Source: Candidatus Eremiobacteraceae bacterium (GTDB taxonomy: Bacteria; Vulcanimicrobiota; Vulcanimicrobiia; Eremiobacterales; Eremiobacteraceae). Taken from it: a stretch of DNA of 60,523 bases. The stretch spans positions 1 through 60,523 of the forward strand of contig DATFYX010000007.1 in the NCBI GenBank assembly GCA_035314825.1, in the 5' to 3' direction. Positions 44,170-52,857 of this stretch are shown here, piece after piece (position 1 is the stretch's first letter; each line of letters opens with the position of its first letter). The position numbers and the translations under genes were made by a program. Below the pieces are notes generated by a model. It had not been told where the DNA came from. It saw only the letters and a list, made by a program, of their open reading frames with translations, and did not search any database.

Positions 44170-44288
44170 TTCAAATGGGAGGCCCGATGCGGCGGGCTTT
44201 CGCGCGATTTTGCGCAGAACTTATCCCCAGGCGAGCCCGAATCTGGGGATGGCGATCGCCCTACAAGAACGGGACAGGATACGCGGTC

Positions 44289-45257
44289 TTACTGGGCGTC
44301 GATCGTCAACGTGAAGCCGTTGTACGCCGAATAGCAGCGATCCGCGCCGCTTGAAAAATCAGCCCGTTCCGGGACCAGGACGAAGCCATAGTTCGGGCGC
44401 GTCCCCGCCGCCCATTCCTGGACGGCCCGCGTCACGTCGATGCTGACGAACATGCCGTTGCTGATCGAGAACTGGCCGGATGTCTCCGTGTCACCCGGAC
44501 GATTCGCCGGAAACACCAGATACGGAGTTCCCAGCAGCGCGGCGGGACTGTCGGGATTGTTCATCCACATCGCATTGGCCGTCTGCAGTTGAGCGGCGCA
44601 CGACACGTTGCCGGTGAGCGGATTGCCCTGCGCAGTCGACGAGCTGCGCGAGACGTAGAACGTCAGCGTCGCGTCCACCACTTTAGCGCCTTTGGCCGCG
44701 TCACGGAACCAGATGCCCGAGCGGTAGATGACGCCGCACCGAGCGCCCTGAGAGAAGTTCCATCCGACGAGCGCCTCACCCGATTGAAGAAGCGGAACCA
44801 CCGAGCGCGCGTTGGACATGCTGCACTGCGGATTGACATACGCCTTCGTGGTGTTATTCGTCGTGCTCAGGACTTGGCGTTGCACGCCCCGCGGCGGCGT
44901 CGGCGTGGGCGGCGGCGCCGCGCTTGGTCCCGACAACGGCACCGGCGGCAAGAAGGGAGTCGCAGCGATCGGCGTGGGTGTGGGAATCGGCGTCGGCGGC
45001 GAAGTCGGCGGAGATGTGGGAGGCGGTGCGGTCGCCACGAATGGCGTGGGCGTCGGAGCCGCCGTCGGCGTCGATGTCGGAACGGGGGTGGGAGTCGCAG
45101 TTGGATGCGGCGTGGGAGTCGCCGTCGGTGTGGGCGTCCCCGTCGGCGTTGGTGACGCGAGCGCGACCACGGAAGCGGTGCCGGCTTGAGCGGGAGCTAA
45201 CGCTACCATGGGTACGAGCAGCAGCGCGGATACCAGCGCGATCGTCTCAAATCTCAT
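44289..45257 (-). CDS. Secreted protein with Pro-Thr repeat stalk and DNRLRE-like C-terminal domain
   Basis: 322 aa. Signal peptide (about 1-25, cleavage near AQA-G), then about 90 residues of Thr-Pro-rich repeats (TPTPT type), then a beta-rich domain (about 135-322) with [14 protein letters not shown] and [25 protein letters not shown], the pattern of DNRLRE/carbohydrate-associated surface domains. The stalk would hold the domain away from the cell. No enzyme motif. Divergent from the nitrilase-family gene. Confidence 0.8.
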   Translation of the reverse strand: MRFETIALVSALLLVPMVALAPAQAGTASVVALASPTPTGTPTPTATPTPHPTATPTPVPTSTPTAAPTPTPFVATAPPPTSPPTSPPTPIPTPTPIAATPFLPPVPLSGPSAAPPPTPTPPRGVQRQVLSTTNNTTKAYVNPQCSMSNARSVVPLLQSGEALVGWNFSQGARCGVIYRSGIWFRDAAKGAKVVDATLTFYVSRSSSTAQGNPLTGNVSCAAQLQTANAMWMNNPDSPAALLGTPYLVFPANRPGDTETSGQFSISNGMFVSIDVTRAVQEWAAGTRPNYGFVLVPERADFSSGADRCYSAYNGFTLTIDAQ

Positions 45258-45403
45258 CGTCAGCTCGCCCCTCGAAATGCGCGACTCCCCACGTGGGAAA
45301 CGCTCCCGCAGCGGGCTTTAGTTCCTTCCAGCATGGTCAAGGCCGCACCCGCAGCCGGCCGGGCGCGGGGCCCCCGCACGTCGGGAAAGAAGCATCCATC
45401 ACT

Positions 45404-46417
45404 ATGGCGCATGCCAGGAAATTCGAGCTGGCGCTCGTGCAGTTCGCGCCCCGCAAGGGCGACGTCGACGCCAATTTCGCGGCGATCGGCGACGCGTTCG
45501 CAAGCCTCGCTGCCGACCGCGACGACTTCCCCAACGTCGTCGTGTTTCCGGAGGCCGCGCTCTCCGGCTATTTCGTCGAGGGCGGCGTCCGCGACGTCAG
45601 TCTCACCGCCCGCGAAGCGTTTGCGCGACTCGTGCGGCTTGCGAGATCGCATGCTCCCAAGCGCGCCTCGTTCGACGTCGTTCTCGGCTTCTACGAGATC
45701 GACGCGAACGATAAGCTCTACAACAGCGCGCTCTACGCCACCGTCGGCGCGCGCCCTCGCTTGCGCCACGTGCATCGCAAGCTCTTCCTGCCGACCTACG
45801 GCGTCTTCGACGAGGAGCGCTTCGTCACGCGCGGGCGGACGATCGCAGCGTTCGACACCCCGTACGGCCGCGCCGCGATCCTGATCTGCGAGGATGCCTG
45901 TCATTCGCTGGCCACCACGCTCGCAGCGCTGCGCGGCGCGCAGATCATCTACATCCCGAGCGCATCTCCCGGGCGCGGCATGGAAGATTTCGAACCGGAC
46001 AACGTGCGGCTGTGGCGTGAGATCATCCGCGTGGCGGCAGCCGAACACGGCGTCTTCATCGCCTACGCGGGTCTGGTCGGCTTCGAAGGCGGCAAAGGCT
46101 TCACCGGCGGCTCGCGTCTCGTAGGACCGTTCGGCGACTTGCGCGTCGAAGCGCCGTTCGCCGGCACCGCCATCGTGCGCGCGCCGGTCAACCTCGAGGA
46201 TGTCGCCGTCGCGCGAGCCGCGCTGCCGGCCCTCGGCGACCTCGAATCCAATCTGCCCGAACTGATCCCGGCGTTGCTGGCAGTCGAGGGCGAGGAGACG
46301 GAGAAGTCGGCGAAGCGGGCGCGGGTGAACGGTCGAATGAATTCGACGGCTCCACACAAACGCAATTCGACCGCTCCAAAGTCCAAGGCGCGGCGGAAAG
46401 CCGGGCGCCCATCGTGA
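45404..46417 (+). CDS. Carbon-nitrogen hydrolase (nitrilase superfamily) next to nadE
   Basis: 337 aa from ATG 45404. Glu-Lys-Cys triad: Glu in FPEAALSGY, Lys in HRKLFLPTYG, Cys in CEDACHS. Resembles the glutaminase/amidase half of fused glutamine-dependent NAD synthetases. The stop overlaps the nadE GTG (ATCGTGAG region), so the pair is coupled and may form a two-subunit NAD synthetase; inference. The C-terminal ~35 residues are a basic tail containing GRMNSTAP and a second NSTAP encoded by the dispersed palindrome at 46331 and its half-copy. Confidence 0.88.
   Translation: MAHARKFELALVQFAPRKGDVDANFAAIGDAFASLAADRDDFPNVVVFPEAALSGYFVEGGVRDVSLTAREAFARLVRLARSHAPKRASFDVVLGFYEIDANDKLYNSALYATVGARPRLRHVHRKLFLPTYGVFDEERFVTRGRTIAAFDTPYGRAAILICEDACHSLATTLAALRGAQIIYIPSASPGRGMEDFEPDNVRLWREIIRVAAAEHGVFIAYAGLVGFEGGKGFTGGSRLVGPFGDLRVEAPFAGTAIVRAPVNLEDVAVARAALPALGDLESNLPELIPALLAVEGEETEKSAKRARVNGRMNSTAPHKRNSTAPKSKARRKAGRPS
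46331..46378 (+). repeat. Dispersed palindrome family 1, full copy plus half-copy in the nitrilase-family gene
   Basis: Full copy GGTCGAAT-GA-ATTCGACG at 46331-46348 with tail GCTCCA, then a half-copy ATTCGACCGCTCCA at 46365-46378. Both are read in frame as NSTAP. Confidence 0.82.
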
Positions 46418-47268
46418 GCCGAGCCTTCAAGATCGTCACCGCGCCGCCGCGCGACGACACGCCGGTCATCGATGCTGCGCTTGTCGAGCGCTGGCTGGTC
46501 GCATTCATCCACGACGAGCTCGTCCGCCGCCGCGGGATCACGGAAGCGGTCGTCGGCGTTTCCGGCGGCGTCGACTCCGCCGTCGTCGCTTACTTGTGCG
46601 CCCGCGCGCTCGGCCCGCAACACGTGCTCGGTCTGCGTCTGCCGTATCGCACTTCCAGCAGCGAAAGCCTCGAACACGCAGCGCTCGTGATCGAGAAGAC
46701 CGGCATCCGAGAACGACTCATCGACATCAGCGACGCGGTCGACGGTTATCTCAAGCACGAGCCCGACGCCTCGGCGCAGCGGCGCGGCAACGTCATGGCC
46801 CGCGCGCGCATGATCGTGCTTTTCGACCAGGGCGCAAAGATCGACGGCTTGCCGATCGGCACGGGCAACAAATCCGAGCGCATGCTCGGCTACTTCACCT
46901 GGCATGGGGACGATTCGCCGCCGATCAACCCGATCGGCGATCTCTTCAAGACCCAGGTCTGGGAGCTCGCCCGGCAGCTCGGCGTGCCCGACGTCGTCAT
47001 CGACAAGCCGGCGACCGCCGATCTCATCCGCGGCCAGACCGACGAAGAAGACCTCGGCATCACCTATGCCCAGGCCGACAAGATCCTCAACCGGCTGCTC
47101 ATGGGGTATACTATGGCGGACATGATCGCGGCGGGCTATCCGCGCGAACAGGTCGAGCTGGTCAAACGGCGCGTCGACGCGACCCATTGGAAGCGGCACC
47201 TCGCGACCACCGCATTGATCTCGACCACGGCGATCAACGAGTTCTACCTCCGCCCTGTAGATTATTGA
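46414..47268 (+). CDS. nadE: NAD+ synthase
   Basis: 284 aa, GTG start overlapping the upstream gene. ATP pyrophosphatase P-loop SGGVDSAVVAY, plus GTGNKSERMLGYFTWHGD and PTKTQ-like region DLFKTQVWELA, and the C-terminal TDEEDLGITYAQAD typical of NadE. Amidates deamido-NAD to NAD+. CinA, which recycles NMN, is two genes downstream. Confidence 0.94.
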   Translation: MSRAFKIVTAPPRDDTPVIDAALVERWLVAFIHDELVRRRGITEAVVGVSGGVDSAVVAYLCARALGPQHVLGLRLPYRTSSSESLEHAALVIEKTGIRERLIDISDAVDGYLKHEPDASAQRRGNVMARARMIVLFDQGAKIDGLPIGTGNKSERMLGYFTWHGDDSPPINPIGDLFKTQVWELARQLGVPDVVIDKPATADLIRGQTDEEDLGITYAQADKILNRLLMGYTMADMIAAGYPREQVELVKRRVDATHWKRHLATTALISTTAINEFYLRPVDY

Positions 47269-47269
47269 T

Positions 47270-47294
47270 GTAGTCCCGCGCTCTTGAGCGCGGG
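47270..47294 (+). repeat. REP-like hairpin family 2, single copy after nadE
   Basis: GTAGT followed by CCCGCGCTC-TT-GAGCGCGGG: a perfect 9-bp stem with a TT loop, starting 2 bp after the nadE stop. Related to the paired copies at 58107. Confidence 0.72.
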
Positions 47295-47311
47295 TGAGTA
47301 AGGAGCAGAAG

Positions 47312-47746
47312 ATGCCCATCAAGCTCGGCACCGTCGGACATTTCGGCATCAGCGTGCGTGATCCCGAGAAGAGCGCGCACTGGTGGGTGAAAAACCTCAA
47401 CGTGAAAAAGCTCTTCTCGTTTCCTGACGGGGTGCTCATCGGCACGGACGCGGTGACGATCGTGCTGCTCAAAGGCGAGCCCCGTCCGGAGGTGCTCGAC
47501 CACGTCTCCTTTCATCTGAACGATATGAAGGCGCTGCGCGATGCGCTCGCCGAGCTCAAGCGCAAGGGCGTCGAGCTCGAAGATCCGGGCGAGGAGATCG
47601 GACCCGAGGCGTCGGGATCCAAGAACATGGGCCTGTGGTTCCACGACCCTGACGGCTACCGATGGGAGCTCAGCGTGCTGGCCAAACGTCCGGTCAAACG
47701 CCCGGTCAAACGCAAGGCCAAGCGAACGACCAAGAGGAGCCGGTGA
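47312..47746 (+). CDS. VOC (glyoxalase/bleomycin resistance) family protein
   Basis: 144 aa from ATG 47312, which has the ribosome site AAGGAG just upstream (a GTG 18 nt earlier is less likely). One VOC repeat pair: GHFGISVRDPEKSAHWW and HDPDGYRWELSVL. The Lys/Arg-rich tail (KRPVKRPVKRKAKR) is unusual for the family. A metal-dependent small enzyme or binding protein; substrate unknown. Its stop overlaps the next ATG. Confidence 0.85.
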   Translation: MPIKLGTVGHFGISVRDPEKSAHWWVKNLNVKKLFSFPDGVLIGTDAVTIVLLKGEPRPEVLDHVSFHLNDMKALRDALAELKRKGVELEDPGEEIGPEASGSKNMGLWFHDPDGYRWELSVLAKRPVKRPVKRKAKRTTKRSR

Positions 47747-48141
47747 TGTCGCGCTACCTTCACACGTCCATCTTCGTCAACGACATGGACGAGACGATCG
47801 ATTTCTACACCAAAAAACTCGGCCTGAAACTGCTCGACAAGGCGCACTATCCCGGCAACGCGGACATGGCGTTCGTCGGCCGCGATTGGGACGCGTACAT
47901 CGAATTGGTCTACGACTTGGAAGCACATCCGCCGTATCAGCTCGGCAACCGCTACGAACACCTCGCGCTCGAGATCGACGGCCCCCTGACCGACCTGGTG
48001 GAGCGCCTGCGCCGCGACGGCGTCAAGATCGTCAAGGAGCCCAAGAAGTCGCCGGGCGGAACCCGCGCGCTCGCCATGATCGAAGATCCCAACGGAATCG
48101 TCGTCGAACTGCTCGAGCCCAAGACCGGCCCGATCAAGTAG
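47746..48141 (+). CDS. Lactoylglutathione lyase-like VOC protein
   Basis: 131 aa, ATG overlapping the previous stop (TGATG). HTSIFVNDMDETIDFYTKKLG, then YIELVYD, NRYEHLALEID and IEDPNGIVVELLEPK give the metal-binding His/Glu set of GloA-type glyoxalases. May detoxify methylglyoxal; inferred from family. cinA starts 5 bp later. Confidence 0.88.
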   Translation: MSRYLHTSIFVNDMDETIDFYTKKLGLKLLDKAHYPGNADMAFVGRDWDAYIELVYDLEAHPPYQLGNRYEHLALEIDGPLTDLVERLRRDGVKIVKEPKKSPGGTRALAMIEDPNGIVVELLEPKTGPIK

Positions 48142-48145
48142 CCGC

Positions 48146-49387
48146 GTGGCCAGCGCCGAGATCATCACGGTCGGAACCGAGCTGCTGCTCGGCCAGCTCG
48201 TCGACACCAACACGACCTTCATCGCCAAGGCGCTGGCCGATGCGGGCATCGACGTGCACCGCGAGACGTCCGTCGGCGACAACGCGGCGCGCATCGCGGC
48301 CGCGGCGCGCGAAGCGCTCGGGCGCGCCGACTGCGTCATCATCGCCGGCGGTTTGGGCCCGACGGTCGATGACCTCACGCGCGACGGCGCCGCCGCCGCG
48401 ACTGGACGCGCCCTCGAACTCCACGAAGCCAGCCTCGAGCGCATCAAAGCGATGTTCGCGCGCCTCGGCCGGCCGATGGCCGAGAACAACGCCCGACAAG
48501 CGATGATGCCGGCCGGCGCGATCGTGCTCGATAACGATCAGGGCACCGCGCCGGGCTTCATCGTAGAAGAAGATGGACGGGCGCTCATAGCGGTTCCGGG
48601 CGTACCGCGCGAGATGAAGGAGATGATCACCCAGCAAGTCGTGCCATGGCTCGTCAAGCGCTATGGCGTGGAGGCGACCATCGTCACGCGCGTGCTCAAC
48701 ACGATCGGCCTGGGCGAGTCCGATCTCGACGCGCGCATCGCCGACCTGTTCCACGCCGGCGTCAATCCCAGCATCGCCGTGCTGGCGCACTACGGCCAAG
48801 TCGACGTCAAGCTCACCGCCAAAGCCGCCACTCGCGCCGAGGCGATCGCGATGCTCGACGAGCTCGAACCGCGTATCCGCGAGCGGCTGCCCGATTGCGT
48901 GTACGCCGTGGACGGCGGACCGATCGAGCAGGTCGTCGGCGAGCTGCTGCGCGCGCGCGCCTGGACGCTGGCCACCGCCGAGTCGTGCACGGGCGGCCGC
49001 ATCGCCACGATGCTGACAAGCGTCCCCGGCTCTTCGGATTATTACCTCGGCGGCGTGGTCTCGTATGCGAACGAGGCGAAACTGGATTTCCTCGACGTCG
49101 CGCCCGATCTCATCGAGCAGCACGGCGCGGTGAGCGCCGAGGTCGCGACCGCAATGGCCGTCGGCGTGCAGGCGCATCTGCGCGCGTCGTGCGCTATCGC
49201 CGTCACCGGCGTGGCGGGACCGGGCGGGGGCAGCGAAGAGAAGCCGGTCGGTCTCGTGTACGTCGCTCTGGCCGGCCCGGACGAGACCGCCGACGTGCGC
49301 AAGCTCATGCTGCCCGGAGACCGCGAGATGGTACAGCGCCGCGCGGCGATGGCGGCGATGACGATGCTCTGGAAGGCCGCGCGCTGA
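48146..49387 (+). CDS. cinA: CinA: MoaB-like domain fused to NMN amidohydrolase (PncC) domain
   Basis: 413 aa, GTG start. N-terminal half: EIITVGTELLLGQLVDTN and GGLGPTVDDLTRD (COG1058 pyrophosphatase-like). C-terminal PncC half: TAESCTGGRIATML, SYANEAKLDFLDV and GVAGPGGGSEEKPVGLVY, which deamidates NMN to NaMN. With NadE and the nitrilase-family protein it makes a small NAD recycling group. Stop overlaps the next start. Confidence 0.95.
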   Translation: MASAEIITVGTELLLGQLVDTNTTFIAKALADAGIDVHRETSVGDNAARIAAAAREALGRADCVIIAGGLGPTVDDLTRDGAAAATGRALELHEASLERIKAMFARLGRPMAENNARQAMMPAGAIVLDNDQGTAPGFIVEEDGRALIAVPGVPREMKEMITQQVVPWLVKRYGVEATIVTRVLNTIGLGESDLDARIADLFHAGVNPSIAVLAHYGQVDVKLTAKAATRAEAIAMLDELEPRIRERLPDCVYAVDGGPIEQVVGELLRARAWTLATAESCTGGRIATMLTSVPGSSDYYLGGVVSYANEAKLDFLDVAPDLIEQHGAVSAEVATAMAVGVQAHLRASCAIAVTGVAGPGGGSEEKPVGLVYVALAGPDETADVRKLMLPGDREMVQRRAAMAAMTMLWKAAR

Positions 49388-49947
49388 TGCCGCCGGCCAT
49401 AGAAACGCCGCGCCTCATCCTGCGCAGTTTCACCGAGGCCGACTTCGAGCCGTACTTCGCAGCGATACTCTCGCAGCGGCCGGTCATGCGCTGGCTCTCC
49501 GGCACGGGCGAGCCGCGCACGCGCGAGGAGGCCGTGCTCACCTGGGCGCGCCTGCTCAGCCCGGATCGCGATCCGCGCGACCGCTTCTGGGCGGTCGTCG
49601 ACCGGGCGAGCGGCGATCTGCTCGGCCACGCCGTGCTCCAGCGGCTCGACAAGGGCGAGTTGATCGAGGTCGGTTACGCGCTCGGCGAGCGCTGGTGGGG
49701 CGCCGGCATCGCCACCGAAGCGTCTCGCGCGGTCGTCGACTTCGGTTTCGCCACGACCGACCTCGACATGATCGTCGGCATCGCGCGGCCTGAGAACGCC
49801 GCCTCGCGCCGCGTGCTCGAGAAGAGCGGCCTCACGTACCAAGGAACGCGACAGTATTATGGTCTCGACGTCGCCTACTACGAGCTTCGTCGCGCCGACC
49901 ACAAAAAGGTCACCCCGGTCCCCCTTCAGAAAAAACGCGAGGAATGA
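49387..49947 (+). CDS. GNAT family acetyltransferase (RimJ/RimL-like)
   Basis: 186 aa from ATG 49387. ETPRLILRSFTEADF opens it as in RimJ/RimL-type enzymes; EVGYALGERWWGAGIATEA is the acetyl-CoA motif and ENAASRRVLEKSGL the closing motif. Target unknown. It shares 1 bp with cinA and 4 bp with the protease gene. Confidence 0.9.
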   Translation: MPPAIETPRLILRSFTEADFEPYFAAILSQRPVMRWLSGTGEPRTREEAVLTWARLLSPDRDPRDRFWAVVDRASGDLLGHAVLQRLDKGELIEVGYALGERWWGAGIATEASRAVVDFGFATTDLDMIVGIARPENAASRRVLEKSGLTYQGTRQYYGLDVAYYELRRADHKKVTPVPLQKKREE

Positions 49948-51440
49948 AGCACCGTTCCAGCGGTTCCTGGTTTGTCTTTGCCTTGGTCGCGGCGGCATCG
50001 GTCGCGTCTATGGCCAATTCGTGCAACGGCAAGAGCAGCAGCAGCGTCGGTCCGACGCCGCCGCCTGGACCTACGCCGTTGACCGGCTGCAACGCCGGCG
50101 CGACGAGCATCCAGATCGCGGGCGAAGAAGCGTCGTTCTCCCGGCGCCTTCCCGGGCGCCAGCCGCGCCAGCCGTACGTCCCCGGCGAGCTCGCCGTCAA
50201 GTTCACCGGCACCGGTTCCGAGCCGGAGGTCGCGGCGGCGATGGCGCGCGTGCGCGCCGTGCAGGTGCAGCCGCCGAGCGAGCTCGGCTACGCCGTCTAC
50301 AGCATCCCTCAGACGCAGGATCCCGCCGCTGCGGCCGCCTCTCTTGCGGGCACGCGCGGCATCGCCGAAGCCAAGCCTCTCATGGCACGCTATCTTCAGG
50401 ATATCCCAGATGATGTCGACTTCGGCACCGCCGCGCAGCTGACGTCGCCGCAGACGGTCAATCCGGTGCAGTGGGACATGTACGCCATCCAGATGCCCGC
50501 GACGTGGACGAACTATAAAGGAAGCGCGGCGGTGACGATCGCGATCATCGACACCGGCTACGACGCTAATAACGTCGACATCTGCTCCAAAGTCGTCAAC
50601 TCCGCGGTTTTCGACAAGGGCGGCGGCGCGCTGGATACCGCCGGCAGCGCGCAAGACATGGACGGGCACGGCAGCAACGTCAGCGGCATCGCCGCGTCGG
50701 TGACCAACAACGTCACCCGCTTTGCCGGCGTCGGCTGGAACACCGATCTTTTGGAAGTGCGCGTGTTCCCGACGCCGACCGTTTCGAATCCATCGCCGAC
50801 CGCCAGCAACCTGGACATCGCTGCGGGCATCAACTGGGCCGTGGCCAACGGCGCCAAAGTCATCAATCTGAGCTTGGGCGCCCAGGGCACATGCGACACG
50901 ACGGAGGGCAACGCCATCAACGCGGCGCTCGGCAAAGGCGTCGTCGTCGTGGTCGCCTCGGGCAACGACGGACTGGGGACGATCGACGCGCCGGCCGACT
51001 GCCCAGGTGTCATCGCGGTCGGCGCGACCGCGCTCGACGACATCAATTTTCCAAGCAACCCGCCTGAGGTCATCGCGGGCTATTCGAACTGGGGGACGAA
51101 CCAGAACGGTTTGACGCTGGTCGCACCGGGCGGCGACCCATGCATCAACCAATCGCAGAGCAGCTGCACGCCGAGCCAGCCGCCCGACTATCTCCAGTGG
51201 ATCACCAACAATTACTCGACGACGGCGCACTCGCTCGCGGGCCACGGCATCTTCATCGCGGGCACCTCGCAGGCGACGCCGCACGTCTCCGGCGTCGCCG
51301 CGCTGATGCTCACCAAGAACCCCGCTTTGACGTCGGCGAGCGTCAAGGTGCTGCTGCAGACCTATGCCACCGATATCGGCAATCCCGTCAAACAAGGCGC
51401 TGGGCTTCTAAACGCCACAGCGACCCTCCAACATACGTGA
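49944..51440 (+). CDS. Subtilisin-like (S8) serine protease lipoprotein
   Basis: 498 aa. Signal peptide with a probable lipobox Cys (ASMANSC, residue ~27), then a Pro/Ser linker and a fervidolysin-like pro-region (YVPGELAVKFTG). Catalytic triad: Asp in IAIIDTGYDAN, His in DGHGSNVSG, Ser in GTSQATPHVSGVAA, with oxyanion Asn in ASGNDG. Secreted, lipid-anchored protease activated by pro-peptide removal; inference from family. Its ATG overlaps the acetyltransferase stop. Confidence 0.93.
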   Translation: MKHRSSGSWFVFALVAAASVASMANSCNGKSSSSVGPTPPPGPTPLTGCNAGATSIQIAGEEASFSRRLPGRQPRQPYVPGELAVKFTGTGSEPEVAAAMARVRAVQVQPPSELGYAVYSIPQTQDPAAAAASLAGTRGIAEAKPLMARYLQDIPDDVDFGTAAQLTSPQTVNPVQWDMYAIQMPATWTNYKGSAAVTIAIIDTGYDANNVDICSKVVNSAVFDKGGGALDTAGSAQDMDGHGSNVSGIAASVTNNVTRFAGVGWNTDLLEVRVFPTPTVSNPSPTASNLDIAAGINWAVANGAKVINLSLGAQGTCDTTEGNAINAALGKGVVVVVASGNDGLGTIDAPADCPGVIAVGATALDDINFPSNPPEVIAGYSNWGTNQNGLTLVAPGGDPCINQSQSSCTPSQPPDYLQWITNNYSTTAHSLAGHGIFIAGTSQATPHVSGVAALMLTKNPALTSASVKVLLQTYATDIGNPVKQGAGLLNATATLQHT

Positions 51441-51444
51441 CGTC

Positions 51445-52857
51445 GTGGTAGCGGCGCCACCGCGCGCAAGCGTCGCACCGTCAGCGCACCTCGCCCGAGT
51501 CCTCGGTTTCCTCGACCTGTCGATCCTGTCGTCGGCCAGCATGGCGCCGGCCTATTCGATCGCGGCGACGTTTGGCCTGATGATCGCAGCGGCGGGCGCG
51601 GGCGCGCCGCTCGCGCTGATCATCCTCACCGTGCCGGTCATGTTCATCGCGATCGCCTTCCATCGCATGTGCGAAGAACACCCGGATGCCGGTTCCACCT
51701 ATGCGTGGGCGCGGCTCGCGTTCGGCACGCGCACCGGGGCGTTCTCCGGCTGGATCGTGATGCTCTCGTATTTCGGGGCGGCGATGGCGACGGTCGTGCC
51801 CGCCGGCGTGTACACGCTGCGCTTCCTCGATAACCCGCTCCACATGGTCGGACCGCAACTGGCCGACAACCCGTTTGCCGTCGCAATCGTGGGCGGCGCC
51901 TGGATCGTGGCCGCCGGGCTGCTGCTCGCCTGGGGCATGCGCCCGACCGCCGATGCGTCCGCCGTCTTCCTTATCCTCGAGCTCGGCGCGCTGTTGCTGT
52001 TCGCGGCATTCGCGCTGATGCATCCGGTGGTCCCGGGCGGCCACGCCGGATCGCTGCTCACCTGGGGCAGCGGCGGCGGCGCAGGTTTCCTCACCGCTAT
52101 GGTGCTCGCCATCTGGGTCGCCGACGGCTGGGAGATCTCGACCTACACGTCCGAAGAGAATACCGGCTCGACCCGGCAACCGGGGCGCAGCGCGCTCGTC
52201 GCACTCGTGACCACCACCGCGATCATGCTCGTCTGCGCGGTCGCGTTCATGCGCGTCGCTCCGCTGTCGGGTCTGGCGGCGCACGCCACGGACACCCTTG
52301 CCTATGTCGCGGATCAGCTCGGCGGCGGCTGGCGCACCTGGGCCATGGTGCTGACCGTCATCGTGTCAACCGGCGCGACGCTGTGGACCGGCCAGCTCGG
52401 TCTGTCGCGCCTGCTCTTCTCCGCCGCGCGCGACGGCCTGCTGCCCAAAGCGTTCGGTGTCGTGCATCCGAAATTCGGCACGCCGGCGTTCAGCATCGGC
52501 GTCGTGACCGTCGGCGCGTTGATCTTGGCGCTTCTGCTCGGCCTCGAACCGACGGTGTATGCGAGCCTCGATGACGTCGACAACATCGTGTCGATCCTGC
52601 TCGGCATGACCTTCATCGCCACCGGAGCGGCGTGCGTGGTCTATTTCCTGCGCAAAGGCACGAAGTGGTTCGACCTCACGCGCGTGGTCCTGCCTGCGAT
52701 CGGAACGATCGGCCTTGCCGCTCTGCTCATCAAGAACTTCCACGACCAGAGCCGCGTCGATCAGATCGCCGCCATCGGCTGCATCGTCGCCGGCATCGTC
52801 GTCGGCTGGCTCGCGCCGATAGCCACGTCGTCGTTCGCGAAGCGCACGACCAGTTGA
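51445..52857 (+). CDS. APC superfamily amino acid permease
   Basis: 470 aa, GTG start. About 12 hydrophobic segments. The first helix carries SILSSASMAPAYSIAATFG, and HPDAGSTYAWARLAFG is the conserved APC loop; STYTSEENTGSTRQPGRSAL is the mid-protein signature. Imports amino acids or polyamines by proton symport; substrate unknown. Stop overlaps the next TTG. Confidence 0.92.
   Translation: MVAAPPRASVAPSAHLARVLGFLDLSILSSASMAPAYSIAATFGLMIAAAGAGAPLALIILTVPVMFIAIAFHRMCEEHPDAGSTYAWARLAFGTRTGAFSGWIVMLSYFGAAMATVVPAGVYTLRFLDNPLHMVGPQLADNPFAVAIVGGAWIVAAGLLLAWGMRPTADASAVFLILELGALLLFAAFALMHPVVPGGHAGSLLTWGSGGGAGFLTAMVLAIWVADGWEISTYTSEENTGSTRQPGRSALVALVTTTAIMLVCAVAFMRVAPLSGLAAHATDTLAYVADQLGGGWRTWAMVLTVIVSTGATLWTGQLGLSRLLFSAARDGLLPKAFGVVHPKFGTPAFSIGVVTVGALILALLLGLEPTVYASLDDVDNIVSILLGMTFIATGAACVVYFLRKGTKWFDLTRVVLPAIGTIGLAALLIKNFHDQSRVDQIAAIGCIVAGIVVGWLAPIATSSFAKRTTS

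Larger units (their letters stand above)
43983..44288 (-). promoter_or_regulatory. nrdJ upstream control region (306 bp, no gene)
   Basis: Read on the minus strand it holds a 12-nt-loop inverted repeat ATCCCCAG/CTGGGGAT (44223-44250), a LexA-like box (44156-44169), a promoter (44118-44146) and a leader of about 128 nt with a CCTAT/ATAGG repeat and AAAGGA before the ATG. I see no B12-riboswitch B12-box and no NrdR-box consensus. Short open frames here do not look coding. Confidence 0.6.

Noticed and set aside
44221-44229. TTATCCCCA, close to a DnaA box
   Set aside because: Single imperfect match, no cluster of boxes, and it is part of an inverted repeat; no sign of an origin.
44075-44314. 79-codon plus-strand open frame in the nrdJ upstream region
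   Set aside because: No family resemblance, no ribosome site, and it runs across the promoter and regulatory repeats of nrdJ on the other strand.
44895-45170. Short tandem-looking repeats that might suggest a CRISPR or satellite array
   Set aside because: They encode the Thr-Pro stalk of a secreted protein in frame, with irregular unit length and no spacers.
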